64,000 bases of DNA from Nocardiopsis sp. MG754419 (lineage in GTDB: Bacteria > Actinomycetota > Actinomycetes > Streptosporangiales > Streptosporangiaceae). The DNA lies in assembly GCF_018207095.1 (NCBI RefSeq), contig NZ_QOCZ01000009.1, positions 1-64,000 of the forward strand, read 5' to 3'. Positions 27,419-35,654 of this stretch are shown one piece after another. Every line of letters starts with the position of its first letter. Position 1 is the stretch's first letter. The translations under genes were made by a program, and so were the position numbers. The notes under the pieces are model-generated. The model made no database searches and had not been told where the DNA came from. It saw only the letters and a list, made by a program, of their open reading frames with translations.

Positions 27419-27907
27419 GTGACCGAACCGCCCGAGCCCGGCCCCGCCCGCCGGGTCAACGGGGTGGCGTTGGACGACACCGCCAAACGCATCATCGAGG
27501 TCCTGCAGGAGGACGGACGCCTGTCCTACGCGGCCATCGGCAAGACCGTCGGCCTGTCGGAGGCCGCGGTGCGCCAACGCGTGCAGCGGCTCCTGGAGGC
27601 GGGTGTCGTCCAGGTCGTGGGGGTCACCGATCCCATGACGCTCGGCTTCCACCGCCAGGCGATGATCGGTGTCCGCACCACCGGGGACCTCAACGCGGCG
27701 GCCGACGCCGTGTCCGACCTTCCCGGAGTGGAGTACGTCGTCATCACCGCCGGCTCCTTCGACCTCCTGGTGGAGGTCGTGGCCGAGGACGACGCCCGAC
27801 TGCTGGAGATCCTCGCCGACATTCGCGCGGTGGACACGGTGGAGAGCACCGAGACGTTCCTGTACCTCAAGCTGCGCAAACAGACCTACGCCTGGGGCAC
27901 CCGGTAG
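27419..27907 (+). CDS. Lrp/AsnC-family transcriptional regulator
   Basis: 162 residues, GTG start with CGGAGGG. A 15-residue Pro-rich leader, then the AsnC-type HTH (DDTAKRIIEVLQEDGRLSYA, AIGKTVGLSEAAVRQRVQRL) and the RAM/ASND effector domain (about 80-150: GVRTTGDLNAAADAVSDLPG, EYVVITAGSFDLLVEVV). It converges on gabT. In actinobacteria such genes commonly neighbour gabT, so control of GABA or related amine use is likely. The upstream 27340-27400 interval is relatively AT-rich, with CCAC/GTGG half sites that could be its own binding site. Confidence 0.9.
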   Translation: MTEPPEPGPARRVNGVALDDTAKRIIEVLQEDGRLSYAAIGKTVGLSEAAVRQRVQRLLEAGVVQVVGVTDPMTLGFHRQAMIGVRTTGDLNAAADAVSDLPGVEYVVITAGSFDLLVEVVAEDDARLLEILADIRAVDTVESTETFLYLKLRKQTYAWGTR

Positions 27908-28181
27908 CCGTGGCCCCCGGGGCCCGCGCCGCGCCTCGCCCCGTGTTCGGGCGTCCGAGTGGTCGGGAGCCTTCGGCGTCCACGGTGCGATGGCCCGTTC
28001 CTCGCGCTCCCACCCACCGCGCCCCCACGGGTTCCGGGGGCAGGGGCGCCGGCGCCCGGACCCACACCCCTTCGGGGCGGGGGCTGCGCGTTCACCGAAC
28101 CCCTCCACATGGCGTGGGGCGGTGTCCGCAACAGCCCCCGGGTGGCGCGGCGGGCTTCGGTGGGGGCTCCCCGGGCCGGGA

Positions 28182-29516
28182 CTACAGCGCGGCGAGCGCC
28201 TCCTCCAGCAGGTTCAGGCCCTCGACGAGCAGGTCGTCACCGATGACCAGCGGGGGCAGCATCCGGATCACGTTGCCGTGGGTGCCGGCGCTCAGCAGCA
28301 CCAGGCCCCGGGCGTGGCAGTGCTTCAGCACCCGTGCCACGGCCTCCGGGTTCGGCCGCCCGTCGCCCTCGACCAGCTCGATCGCGACCATCGCGCCCCG
28401 ACCACGCACGTCGCCCACGACGTCGAACCGCTCGGCGAAGGTGCGCAGCCGGGCCAGCATCAGCGCACCGATCTCGCGGGCGCGCTCCACCAGGCCCTCG
28501 GACTCGATCACCTCCAGTGCGGCCAGGGCGGCCGCGCACGCCGCGGGGTTGCCCCCGTAGGTGCCGCCCAGGCCGCCCCTGTGCACGGCGTCCATCAGCT
28601 CGGCGCGGCCGGTCACGGCGGCCAGCGGCAGCCCGCCCGCGATGCCCTTGGCGGTCGTGATCAGGTCCGGGACGATCCCCTCGTGCTCACTGGCGAACAT
28701 GTGCCCGGTCCGCGCGAACCCGGTCTGCACCTCGTCGGCGACGAACACGATCCCGTGGGCCCGGCAGAACTCGGCCAAGGCCGGAAGGAACCCGGGGGCC
28801 GGTTCGATGAACCCGCCCTCGCCCTGGATCGGCTCGATCACCAGGGCCGCCACGTTGTCGGCGCCGATCTGCTCTGTGATCCGGTCGATGGTCACGGCGG
28901 CGGCCTCCGGGCCACAGTTCTCCGGTCCGGTGGGCCAGCGGTAGGCGTAGGCCATGGGCATGCGGTGGATCTCGCCGGCGAACGGACCGAACCCGTGCTT
29001 GTAGGGCATGTTCTTGGCGGTCAGACCCATGGTGAGGTTGGTGCGGCCGTGGTAGGCGTGGTCGAACACCACGACGGCCTGGCGTCCGGTCGCGCCGCGG
29101 GCGATCTTCACCGCGTTCTCCACCGCCTCGGCGCCGGAGTTCAGTAGGATCGACCGCTTCTCGTGGTCGCCCGGGGTGACCCGGTTCAGGGCCTCGCACA
29201 CCTCCACGTAGCTCTCGTAGGGGTTGACCATGAAGCAGGTGTGGGTGAACCGGCCCAGTTGCTCGGCGGCGCGCTCGGCCACGCGCGGGTCGGCGTTGCC
29301 GACGTTGGTCACGGCGATGCCCGAACCGAAGTCGATGAGCGCGTTGCCGTCGACGTCCTCGATGATGCCGCCGCCCGCGCGTTCCACGTACACGGGCAGC
29401 ACGCTGCCCACGCCCTGGGCGACCGCCGCGCCACGGCGTTTCTGGATGGCGCGGGACTCGGGCCCGGGGATCTCGGTGACGATCCGACGGGACTGGACGA
29501 CCTCGGTCGTGGCCAT
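28182..29516 (-). CDS. gabT: 4-aminobutyrate aminotransferase
   Basis: 444 residues from ATG 29516, with strong AAGGAGG 8 bases upstream. Class III PLP enzyme: LLNSGAEAVENAVKIAR, FDHAYHGRTNLTMGLTAKN, the PLP Asp in FVADEVQTGFARTGHMFA and the Schiff-base Lys in ITTAKGIAGGLPLAAVTGR. The opening EIPGPESRAIQKRRGAAV and the LTAKNMPYKHGFGPFAGEIH block are characteristic of actinobacterial GabT. It converts GABA and 2-oxoglutarate to succinate semialdehyde and glutamate. No gabD is present in the window. Convergent with the Lrp gene, divergent from a PucR gene. Confidence 0.94.
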   Translation of the reverse strand: MATTEVVQSRRIVTEIPGPESRAIQKRRGAAVAQGVGSVLPVYVERAGGGIIEDVDGNALIDFGSGIAVTNVGNADPRVAERAAEQLGRFTHTCFMVNPYESYVEVCEALNRVTPGDHEKRSILLNSGAEAVENAVKIARGATGRQAVVVFDHAYHGRTNLTMGLTAKNMPYKHGFGPFAGEIHRMPMAYAYRWPTGPENCGPEAAAVTIDRITEQIGADNVAALVIEPIQGEGGFIEPAPGFLPALAEFCRAHGIVFVADEVQTGFARTGHMFASEHEGIVPDLITTAKGIAGGLPLAAVTGRAELMDAVHRGGLGGTYGGNPAACAAALAALEVIESEGLVERAREIGALMLARLRTFAERFDVVGDVRGRGAMVAIELVEGDGRPNPEAVARVLKHCHARGLVLLSAGTHGNVIRMLPPLVIGDDLLVEGLNLLEEALAAL

Positions 29517-29729
29517 GCGGCTGCCTCCTTGCGGGGGTCGGTGCTCCGGGGTGAGGCACGAGGACACGGTCCGGGACGCTCTCCGGCACGCGGTGTCTCC
29601 ATGCGGACCCGCCTGACATTAGGCCGCGTGGAAAACGACACACATGGACATAGTGGATAATCGAACCAGCGTCCTGTGCCATTGCGGCAGGGAACGCGAG
29701 GACGTCGACGGGTGATCAGGGGAGGGGCC

Positions 29730-31214
29730 ATGCCACCGACACTCGGTGCGCTGCTGCGCACGCCCAAGCTGCGGTTGCGCCTGCTCACCGGCGGAGACCG
29801 GCTGGACCGGCAGGTCGAGTGGGTGGCGGTCAGCGAACTCACCGACCCCACGCCCTACCTGGCCGGGGGCGAGCTGGTGCTCACCACCGGGGTGCGGTGG
29901 GCGGAGGAGATGCCCGACCTGCGCTCCTACGTGCGTCGCCTGGCCGAGCGCGACATCGCCGGGGTGGGGTTCGGCGCCGCGGTCGTGTGGGAGCGCACCC
30001 CCGACGAGCTGTGCGCGGCGGCCGAGGAGTTCGGCGTGACCCTCGTGGAGGTGGCGCGCGAGACCCCCTTCATCGCGGTCGGCAAGGAGGTCTCGCGGCT
30101 GCTCGCCCAGGAGGAGTACGAGGGGCTGGGGCGGGCCTTCACCGCCCAGCGCGCGCTCACCCGGGCCGCCCTGAGCGGGGCCGGTGCGGTGGTGGACCGG
30201 CTCGCTCGTGAACTCGACGGCTGGGTGGTGCTGATGGAACCCGACGGCGCGGTCCGGCACGCCGCCCCGGCCTCGGCGGCCGACCACGCGTACCGGTTGG
30301 CTCCCGAACTGCCCCGGCTGCGCGGTGCCGGTCCGCGGGCCGGCGCCTCCGTGGTCTCGGGCCGTGAGCACGTGGCCCTCCAGTCCCTGGCTGCCGGTCG
30401 CCGGGTGCGCGGGTTCCTCGCCGTGGGCGCCCGGGAGGGGTTCGGTTCGCACGACCGCACCCTGGTGCACGCCGCGGTCTCGCTGCTGACGCTGGAACTG
30501 GAACGCCCCGCCGCGGAGGTGGGCTCCGGGCTCGTCCCCGGTGTGGTGGCCGCGCTCTTCGACGGTGCCCTGGACCCGACGAGTCCGGGGGCCGCGGCGT
30601 TGGCTCGCGTCCTGCCCGCCGCACCGGTGGTGGTGGCCGCCGCCCAGGACCCGCCGCCGGAGGGGCCGTGGCCGGAGGGCGTGTGGGGCACGGAGACCAC
30701 CGACGTGTCCACCCCCGGTACCGCGCGCACGCTCCTCCTCGCCGCGGCCGACCGGGCCGACCTGCTGCCCGAGGTGTGCGACGAGCTCTTCGAGGGGCCG
30801 GTGGGTCTGAGCGAACCCGTGGACTACAGCGAGCTGGCCGTCGCCCGTGCCCAGGCCGAGCGCGCCCTGTCCGTGGCGGTGGAGGAGGCACGCGCGATCG
30901 TGCGCTCCGGTGATCTGCCCGGCGGCCTTCTGGGGATGACGGACACCCCGGCCGGGCTCCGGTTGGCCGACGACCTGCTCGGCCCTCTCGACCGGCAGCG
31001 CAACGCCGCCGAACTGCTCGCCTCGCTGCGCGCCTACCTCGCCGCCTCCGGACGCTGGGACGCGGCGTCCGAGAGCCTGGGGGTGCACCGACACACCCTG
31101 CGTTACCGGATGCGGCGCATCCGGGAACTGCTCACCGTGGATCTCGACGACCCCGATCACCGCGTGGAACTGTGGATCGCGCTCCGTGTCCGGGAAGGGC
31201 GCGGTCGACCCTGA
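29730..31214 (+). CDS. PucR-family transcriptional regulator, gabT-linked
   Basis: 494 residues from ATG 29730 with AGGGGAGGGG. N-terminal PucR domain (about 1-125: PTLGALLRTPKLRLRLLTGG, YLAGGELVLTTGVRW), a variable middle, and a C-terminal HTH_30 (about 430-485: NAAELLASLRAYLAASGRWD, LGVHRHTLRYRMRRIRELL). Divergent from gabT, so it probably activates gabT in response to GABA or a related amine. Only distantly similar to the PucR protein encoded at 25659; the two look like separate lineages rather than a local duplication. Confidence 0.9.
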   Translation: MPPTLGALLRTPKLRLRLLTGGDRLDRQVEWVAVSELTDPTPYLAGGELVLTTGVRWAEEMPDLRSYVRRLAERDIAGVGFGAAVVWERTPDELCAAAEEFGVTLVEVARETPFIAVGKEVSRLLAQEEYEGLGRAFTAQRALTRAALSGAGAVVDRLARELDGWVVLMEPDGAVRHAAPASAADHAYRLAPELPRLRGAGPRAGASVVSGREHVALQSLAAGRRVRGFLAVGAREGFGSHDRTLVHAAVSLLTLELERPAAEVGSGLVPGVVAALFDGALDPTSPGAAALARVLPAAPVVVAAAQDPPPEGPWPEGVWGTETTDVSTPGTARTLLLAAADRADLLPEVCDELFEGPVGLSEPVDYSELAVARAQAERALSVAVEEARAIVRSGDLPGGLLGMTDTPAGLRLADDLLGPLDRQRNAAELLASLRAYLAASGRWDAASESLGVHRHTLRYRMRRIRELLTVDLDDPDHRVELWIALRVREGRGRP

Positions 31215-31325
31215 GTGCCCCTTCTTCGTCACCCTGAGTGAAATTCGCTGCGGGTTCCTGCGTTCCCCGGGTGGGGGCGCGCGGAATGCACCACAATGGG
31301 ACCCGATAGCACGGAGTAATCACGT

Positions 31326-31339
31326 GGTCACATGTGACC
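31326..31339 (+). promoter_or_regulatory. Perfect palindrome upstream of the pseudo-helicase gene
   Basis: GGTCACATGTGACC, a perfect 14-bp palindrome. With two wobble pairs and three further pairs the symmetry extends to 31321-31344. It lies 20 bp before the start codon, where a repressor would block transcription or where an RNA stem could affect translation. No matching regulator is adjacent. Confidence 0.55.
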
Positions 31340-31358
31340 GTGTGCTCAGGGGGACGCT

Positions 31359-34300
31359 GTGAGGTCACTGCGGGACGAGGCACAGATCGGACCGGCCGCG
31401 GTCCACACCGCCGGCGGTCCGGTCGGCGAGACGGGCGCCCAGGGGGTCGGGGTCGGGACGGCCTCGCGACGCTGGAAACCCCCGGTCGATCAGGGCGAGG
31501 TCCGTTCGTTCCTGGCCTACCTGCGCTCCTGCCTGCACCGGGAGGCGGTCCACGGCCACGTCGTGGACGCCGAACACCTGGACTCCGACACCTGCGCCTG
31601 TCTGCCCGCCGGGCCCGAGCTGCTCTTCAGCGGGGCCAGGGACACCCTGCCCCTGCACCACGAGAGCGCCCGCGTCATGCGGCTCGCCGGGCGCTACGGC
31701 CAGGCCCTGCGCTACGGCTACCCCCTCGTCGTCCTGCCGGGCGGGCCCGAGGACGGTCCGGGCGAGCCACGGGTGACGTTGCCGCTGCTCACCGTCGACG
31801 TGCGGGTCGTGGACGAACACGAGGAACGCCACGTGGGCGACCGGACGGGCGTCGGCGACGCGCTGTTGGTCCGCGCGGTCGGCCCTCCCGACGTCAACAC
31901 CGCCCTGCTGGCGCTTCTGGGCATCACCGACCCCGAGGACCTCTTCGAACTCCGCACCCGGCTGCGCGCCGGGGCGCCCGACGTCTTCCACCGCCCCGCC
32001 GCCGTCGCCGACCTGGCCGCCAAGGTCCGCACCCTGCTCACCCGGCTGGAGATCGAGCGGGTGGACGACATCGCCCCGCTCGGTACCCGGGGGCTGCCCC
32101 GGCGGCTGCACATCGGAGCGCACAACACCGCCGTGTTGTTCCGCGCGGGGCCCGGCGGGCAGCCCGAGGTCGACGAATCCCGCCCCGGCAGCGTCGAGGG
32201 CCTCCTGGCCGACCTCGACCCCACCGACAGGGACGGTCTGGACCCCGACGCGATCGGCGGCACCGCCCTGGAGGCCCTCCTGGGGGCCCGTCCGGCCGGT
32301 GGTTCCACCGACCGCGACCACGGATCGACCACGGCACGGCCGACCCGGTCCCTCCTGAGGCGCGGGGCCGGTCGGCGTGCCGACGCCACGCGGGACGCGA
32401 CCCCGTCGGTCGTCCCCGTCTCCACCACCGCGCTCGGCCAACCCCAGTACCGGGCGTTGCGGGCCGCCATGCACGAACAGCTCACCGTGGTCGCCGCCCC
32501 ACCGGGCGGTGGTGTGCACGACCTCGTGGACGCCATGGTCCGCACCGCCGTCACGGCCGGACAGCGCGTCCTGGTGTGCGGGCGCACCGAGGCCGACGTC
32601 GAGGCGGTCTTGGGCCGGGCCGACACCGACCCCGGCCACCCCGTCGTCCGGGCCGGCGGCGCCGGCGGGCGTGCCGACGAGGTGCACCTGCTCACCCGTC
32701 TCCTGGGACAGCGCTCGGGCGCCCTCCCGGTCTCCCTGACCCCGGACGAGGACGACCCCGACCGCACCGACGACCTCGGTGCCGCCTGGGCCCGGGTCCA
32801 CGACGTGTGGAACGCCATGGACACCATGGCCTCCGGCGGACACGCCCTGGCCCACCTGGCCGAGGAGCGCGGCCGCAGCATCGCTCTCGGCTGGGACCCC
32901 GAGACCCTGTTCACCCCCGAACGCGGCGGCCCCGAGTACTGGCTGCACCGCGCCGAACGCGCCGCGGCCCGCGGTCTGGGCGGCCTGTCCCACCGCGCCG
33001 CCGTGCGCCGGGAACTCGGCGTGACCACCGACCCCGACAGCCTGGCCCGACTGCGCGCGGTGGCCCGCCTGGAGAGCGAGTGGCGTGAGGCCGTCGACCG
33101 TCGGACCCGGTGCGCGCCCCTGGCCGAGCTCACCGGTGACCTCGCCCGCGCCCTCGACGACCACCGACGTGCCGCGGGACGCCGCCTGAGCACCATCACC
33201 GAGCCCCGCCTGTGGCGCGGCCGGTCCGCCCTCGAGAACCGTCTGGAGACCCTGAACTGGCACCACGGCGACGGTCGGACGCAGCTCAGCGGTCTTCTCG
33301 ACACCCTGCCCGCCTGGGTCTGCCGCACCGACCAGGCCCGGGCCCTGCCCTCGCGGGCCGGACTGTTCGACCTCGTGATCGTGGTGGGTGCCGAGCGGAC
33401 CCGGGTGGGCGAGCTCCTGCCCGTCCTCTACCGGGCCGACCGCGCCGTGGTCGTCGGCGACCCGGCGCACCCCGGGCCGCTCACCGTGCTGGAGCCCGAG
33501 GAGGAGCGCCGAGCCCTGGCCACCGCCGGACTCACCGCCGACCACCTCGATGACCGCGCGCTGCGCCACGGCTCCGGCTCGGCGCTGTGCGCCGCCTACA
33601 AGGCGGCTCCGACCATGATCTGGCTGGACGAGCAGCGGGGCGCGCCTCGCGCCCTGGCCACGGTGGCCTCCCGTCACTGTTACGGGGATCGGATCTCGGT
33701 GACCACCGAACCCGCTCCGGCCGACGGCCCGGCCTTCGACTGGCGTGACGTCGCCGGAGAGTGCCAGGCCGCCCCGGGGTCCTCCTACGTCAACCGGGAG
33801 GAGGCCTACCGGGTCGCCGTGGTGGTCGACGAACTCGACCAGGTCCTGCCCGAGGGGCACACGATGGTGGTGGTCGCTCCGTTGCAGCCCCAGGCGGCGC
33901 TGGTCCGCCGTCTGCTGCGGCAACGGGTCCTGCGCCACCGGGTCCGCGTCGGGGGACCGGATCTGCTGACCGAGGGGGTGGGAACGGCCGATGTCACCGT
34001 GCTGTCCCCGATGCTCTCCACCGGGGCGCCCGCCATCGCCGAACGGCGCGTGCGTCGGATGACCCACCTGTGGGCGGCGGTGCTCACCCGGACCCGGGGC
34101 CGTCTCGTGGTCGTGGGCGACCGGTCCCACTGGTCCGAGGGCGACGGGCCCCTCGCCGACCTGCTCGCCGGGGCCGTGTCCACCGCCGGTGTCGCCACCG
34201 CCGCCGACCCGGCCGGCGCCTCCCTGGTGGAGGCCCTGCGCACCGCCGGCACCGACGTCACCGTCGGACCGCGCATCCACGGATGGCCCGCGGACCTGCT

Positions 34301-34490
34301 GGTCCGGTACGGGGCCCGCGGCGTCGTGCTCCTGCTCGACCGTGAACCCGACGGCGCGGCCCTGCGCCGGTTGCTGGCGCGTGGTGAGGCCCTCAACCGG
34401 TCGACCGAGGAACTCGTCGTGATCGTTCCCGCCTGGCGCTGCCTGGCCGACCCCCACGCCCTGGTCGAGGAGATCCTCGCCGCCTGCTGA
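31359..34490 (+). CDS. Degenerate DNA2/NAM7-type superfamily 1 helicase (pseudo-helicase)
   Basis: 1043 residues, GTG start with AGGGGGAC. Residues 1-345 form an unrecognised N-terminal part, followed by an SF1 scaffold. Q-motif-like GQPQYRAL (360-367). A Walker A-like APPGGGVHD (380-388) lacks the Lys and Thr/Ser. FDLVIVVGAER (670-680) stands where FDLVIIDEASQ would be, so Walker B Asp-Glu are lost. VVGDPAHPGPL (698-708) is motif III; WLDEQRGAPRALATVASRHC (755-774) matches LDEQYRMHP...SRLFYGD; TADVTVLSPM and VLTRTRGRLVVVGD (908-921) are motifs V and VI. Residues 955-1043 resemble a Vsr/DUF559-type nuclease domain that keeps one Asp (ADLLV) but not the ExK pair. The frame is intact and codon use is normal, so it is expressed and selected, probably as a non-enzymatic scaffold. 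Monocistronic. Confidence 0.75.
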   Translation: MRSLRDEAQIGPAAVHTAGGPVGETGAQGVGVGTASRRWKPPVDQGEVRSFLAYLRSCLHREAVHGHVVDAEHLDSDTCACLPAGPELLFSGARDTLPLHHESARVMRLAGRYGQALRYGYPLVVLPGGPEDGPGEPRVTLPLLTVDVRVVDEHEERHVGDRTGVGDALLVRAVGPPDVNTALLALLGITDPEDLFELRTRLRAGAPDVFHRPAAVADLAAKVRTLLTRLEIERVDDIAPLGTRGLPRRLHIGAHNTAVLFRAGPGGQPEVDESRPGSVEGLLADLDPTDRDGLDPDAIGGTALEALLGARPAGGSTDRDHGSTTARPTRSLLRRGAGRRADATRDATPSVVPVSTTALGQPQYRALRAAMHEQLTVVAAPPGGGVHDLVDAMVRTAVTAGQRVLVCGRTEADVEAVLGRADTDPGHPVVRAGGAGGRADEVHLLTRLLGQRSGALPVSLTPDEDDPDRTDDLGAAWARVHDVWNAMDTMASGGHALAHLAEERGRSIALGWDPETLFTPERGGPEYWLHRAERAAARGLGGLSHRAAVRRELGVTTDPDSLARLRAVARLESEWREAVDRRTRCAPLAELTGDLARALDDHRRAAGRRLSTITEPRLWRGRSALENRLETLNWHHGDGRTQLSGLLDTLPAWVCRTDQARALPSRAGLFDLVIVVGAERTRVGELLPVLYRADRAVVVGDPAHPGPLTVLEPEEERRALATAGLTADHLDDRALRHGSGSALCAAYKAAPTMIWLDEQRGAPRALATVASRHCYGDRISVTTEPAPADGPAFDWRDVAGECQAAPGSSYVNREEAYRVAVVVDELDQVLPEGHTMVVVAPLQPQAALVRRLLRQRVLRHRVRVGGPDLLTEGVGTADVTVLSPMLSTGAPAIAERRVRRMTHLWAAVLTRTRGRLVVVGDRSHWSEGDGPLADLLAGAVSTAGVATAADPAGASLVEALRTAGTDVTVGPRIHGWPADLLVRYGARGVVLLLDREPDGAALRRLLARGEALNRSTEELVVIVPAWRCLADPHALVEEILAAC

Positions 34491-34627
34491 CCCCTTCCGG
34501 CGTCCCTCACCGGGGTCGGTTCCGACCGCGGACCGCCCTATCCTGAGGGCGACGGACACATGCCCGCGCGACCCCCGACGACGCCCGCCTCCCGGGCCGG
34601 GGCGAGGGCACGACGAAGGGGACACGG

Positions 34628-35506
34628 GTGCCTGAGGGCCACACACTGCACCGGTTGGCGGCGCACTTCGACAAGACCTTCGGCGGCTCCGCGGTGCGGG
34701 CCACCAGCCCCCAGGGGCGCTTCGTCGAGGGGGCCGCGCGGCTGGACGGTCGTGTCCTCACGGTGGGGGAGGCCCACGGCAAGCACCTCTTCCTCGGGTT
34801 CGACTCCGGGGCGTGGCTCCGGGTCCATCTGGGCCTGTACGGTGCCTGGACCTTCGGCGACGCCGACGGTGAACGCCACCTGGGCGCGCCCCGCGCCCCC
34901 GGTGCCGAGCGGATCGACCTCGACCGCGACCCCGACGGCTTCGTGGTCCCGCCCGCACCCGTGGGTGCCGTGCGGGTGCGCCTGGTCAACAGCACCGGCT
35001 GGGCCGACCTGCGCGGCGCCTCGGCCTGCGAGGTCATCACCATCGATGACAAGCGGGCCGTCCAGGACCGTCTCGGGCCGGACCCCCTGCGACCCGACGC
35101 CGACCCCGAACGGGCCTGGCGCCTCGTCTCCCGCTCGCGCACCACCATCGCGGCGCTGCTCATGCGCCAGGACGTCATCGCGGGCATCGGCAACATCTAC
35201 CGTGCCGAATCACTGTTCCGCGCGCGGATCGACCCGATGACCCCCGGCCGGGAGCTGGGACGGGAACGGTGGGAGGCCCTGTGGGAGGACCTGTCCGGGC
35301 TGCTCCGGGACGGGGTGCGCGACGGCCTCATCATCACCACCCGGCCCGAGCACCGGCTCGATCCGGACGCGCGTCCGGTGCCCCGGCCCGACACCCTCTA
35401 CGTCTGTTACCGGACCGGCGATCCCTGCCGTGTGTGCTCCTCGCCCATCGCCGCCACCGAGCTCGCCGGCCGCACCCTGTACTGGTGCCCCGGCTGTCAG
35501 GGCTGA
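34628..35506 (+). CDS. nei: DNA glycosylase/AP lyase, endonuclease VIII (Nei/Nei2) family
   Basis: 292 residues, GTG start with GAAGGGGACACGG. After Met removal the protein begins PEGHTLHR, with catalytic Pro2 and Glu3; the PEGHT start is typical of actinobacterial Nei2 rather than Fpg. Lys52 in GKHLFLGF is the conserved beta-hairpin Lys. The H2TH domain has VIAGIGNIYRAESLFRARI, and the C-terminal zinc finger uses Cys267, Cys270, Cys287 and Cys290. It removes oxidised bases and cleaves the abasic site. The gene lies 137 bp after the pseudo-helicase, transcribed the same way. Confidence 0.93.
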   Translation: MPEGHTLHRLAAHFDKTFGGSAVRATSPQGRFVEGAARLDGRVLTVGEAHGKHLFLGFDSGAWLRVHLGLYGAWTFGDADGERHLGAPRAPGAERIDLDRDPDGFVVPPAPVGAVRVRLVNSTGWADLRGASACEVITIDDKRAVQDRLGPDPLRPDADPERAWRLVSRSRTTIAALLMRQDVIAGIGNIYRAESLFRARIDPMTPGRELGRERWEALWEDLSGLLRDGVRDGLIITTRPEHRLDPDARPVPRPDTLYVCYRTGDPCRVCSSPIAATELAGRTLYWCPGCQG

Positions 35507-35606
35507 GTCACACCCGCATCGCCTTGCTTATCCGTCCCACCGGTCACACTCGAAGAATCCCCTGGACGACGGTCGGGAGAGGTGGGTTAAAATCCCCTGT
35601 CGATGA

Positions 35607-35620
35607 CTGAACCGGTTCAG
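35607..35620 (+). promoter_or_regulatory. LacI-type operator before the lacI-family gene
   Basis: CTGAACCGGTTCAG, a perfect 14-bp palindrome with the central CG typical of LacI-family operators. A TAAAAT -10-like hexamer lies at 35588-35593, so the site would fall just after the transcription start, fitting autorepression. The core AACCGGTT recurs at 36703-36710 before the transporter operon. Confidence 0.75.
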
Positions 35621-35654
35621 TCTCATGTGCACGGGAGGCGGCTTGGGTTCTGTG

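Noticed and set aside
28044-28057. GGGCGCCGGCGCCC palindrome between the Lrp gene and gabT
   Set aside because: Perfect but composed only of G/C with no loop; in this GC range it is weak evidence and may simply be part of a bidirectional terminator region.
31365-34646. 1093-residue minus-strand frame opposite the pseudo-helicase
   Set aside because: Composition is antisense-like (Gly/Val/Gln/His-rich). The plus-strand frame carries ordered SF1 motifs and a ribosome site, so the minus frame is a shadow.
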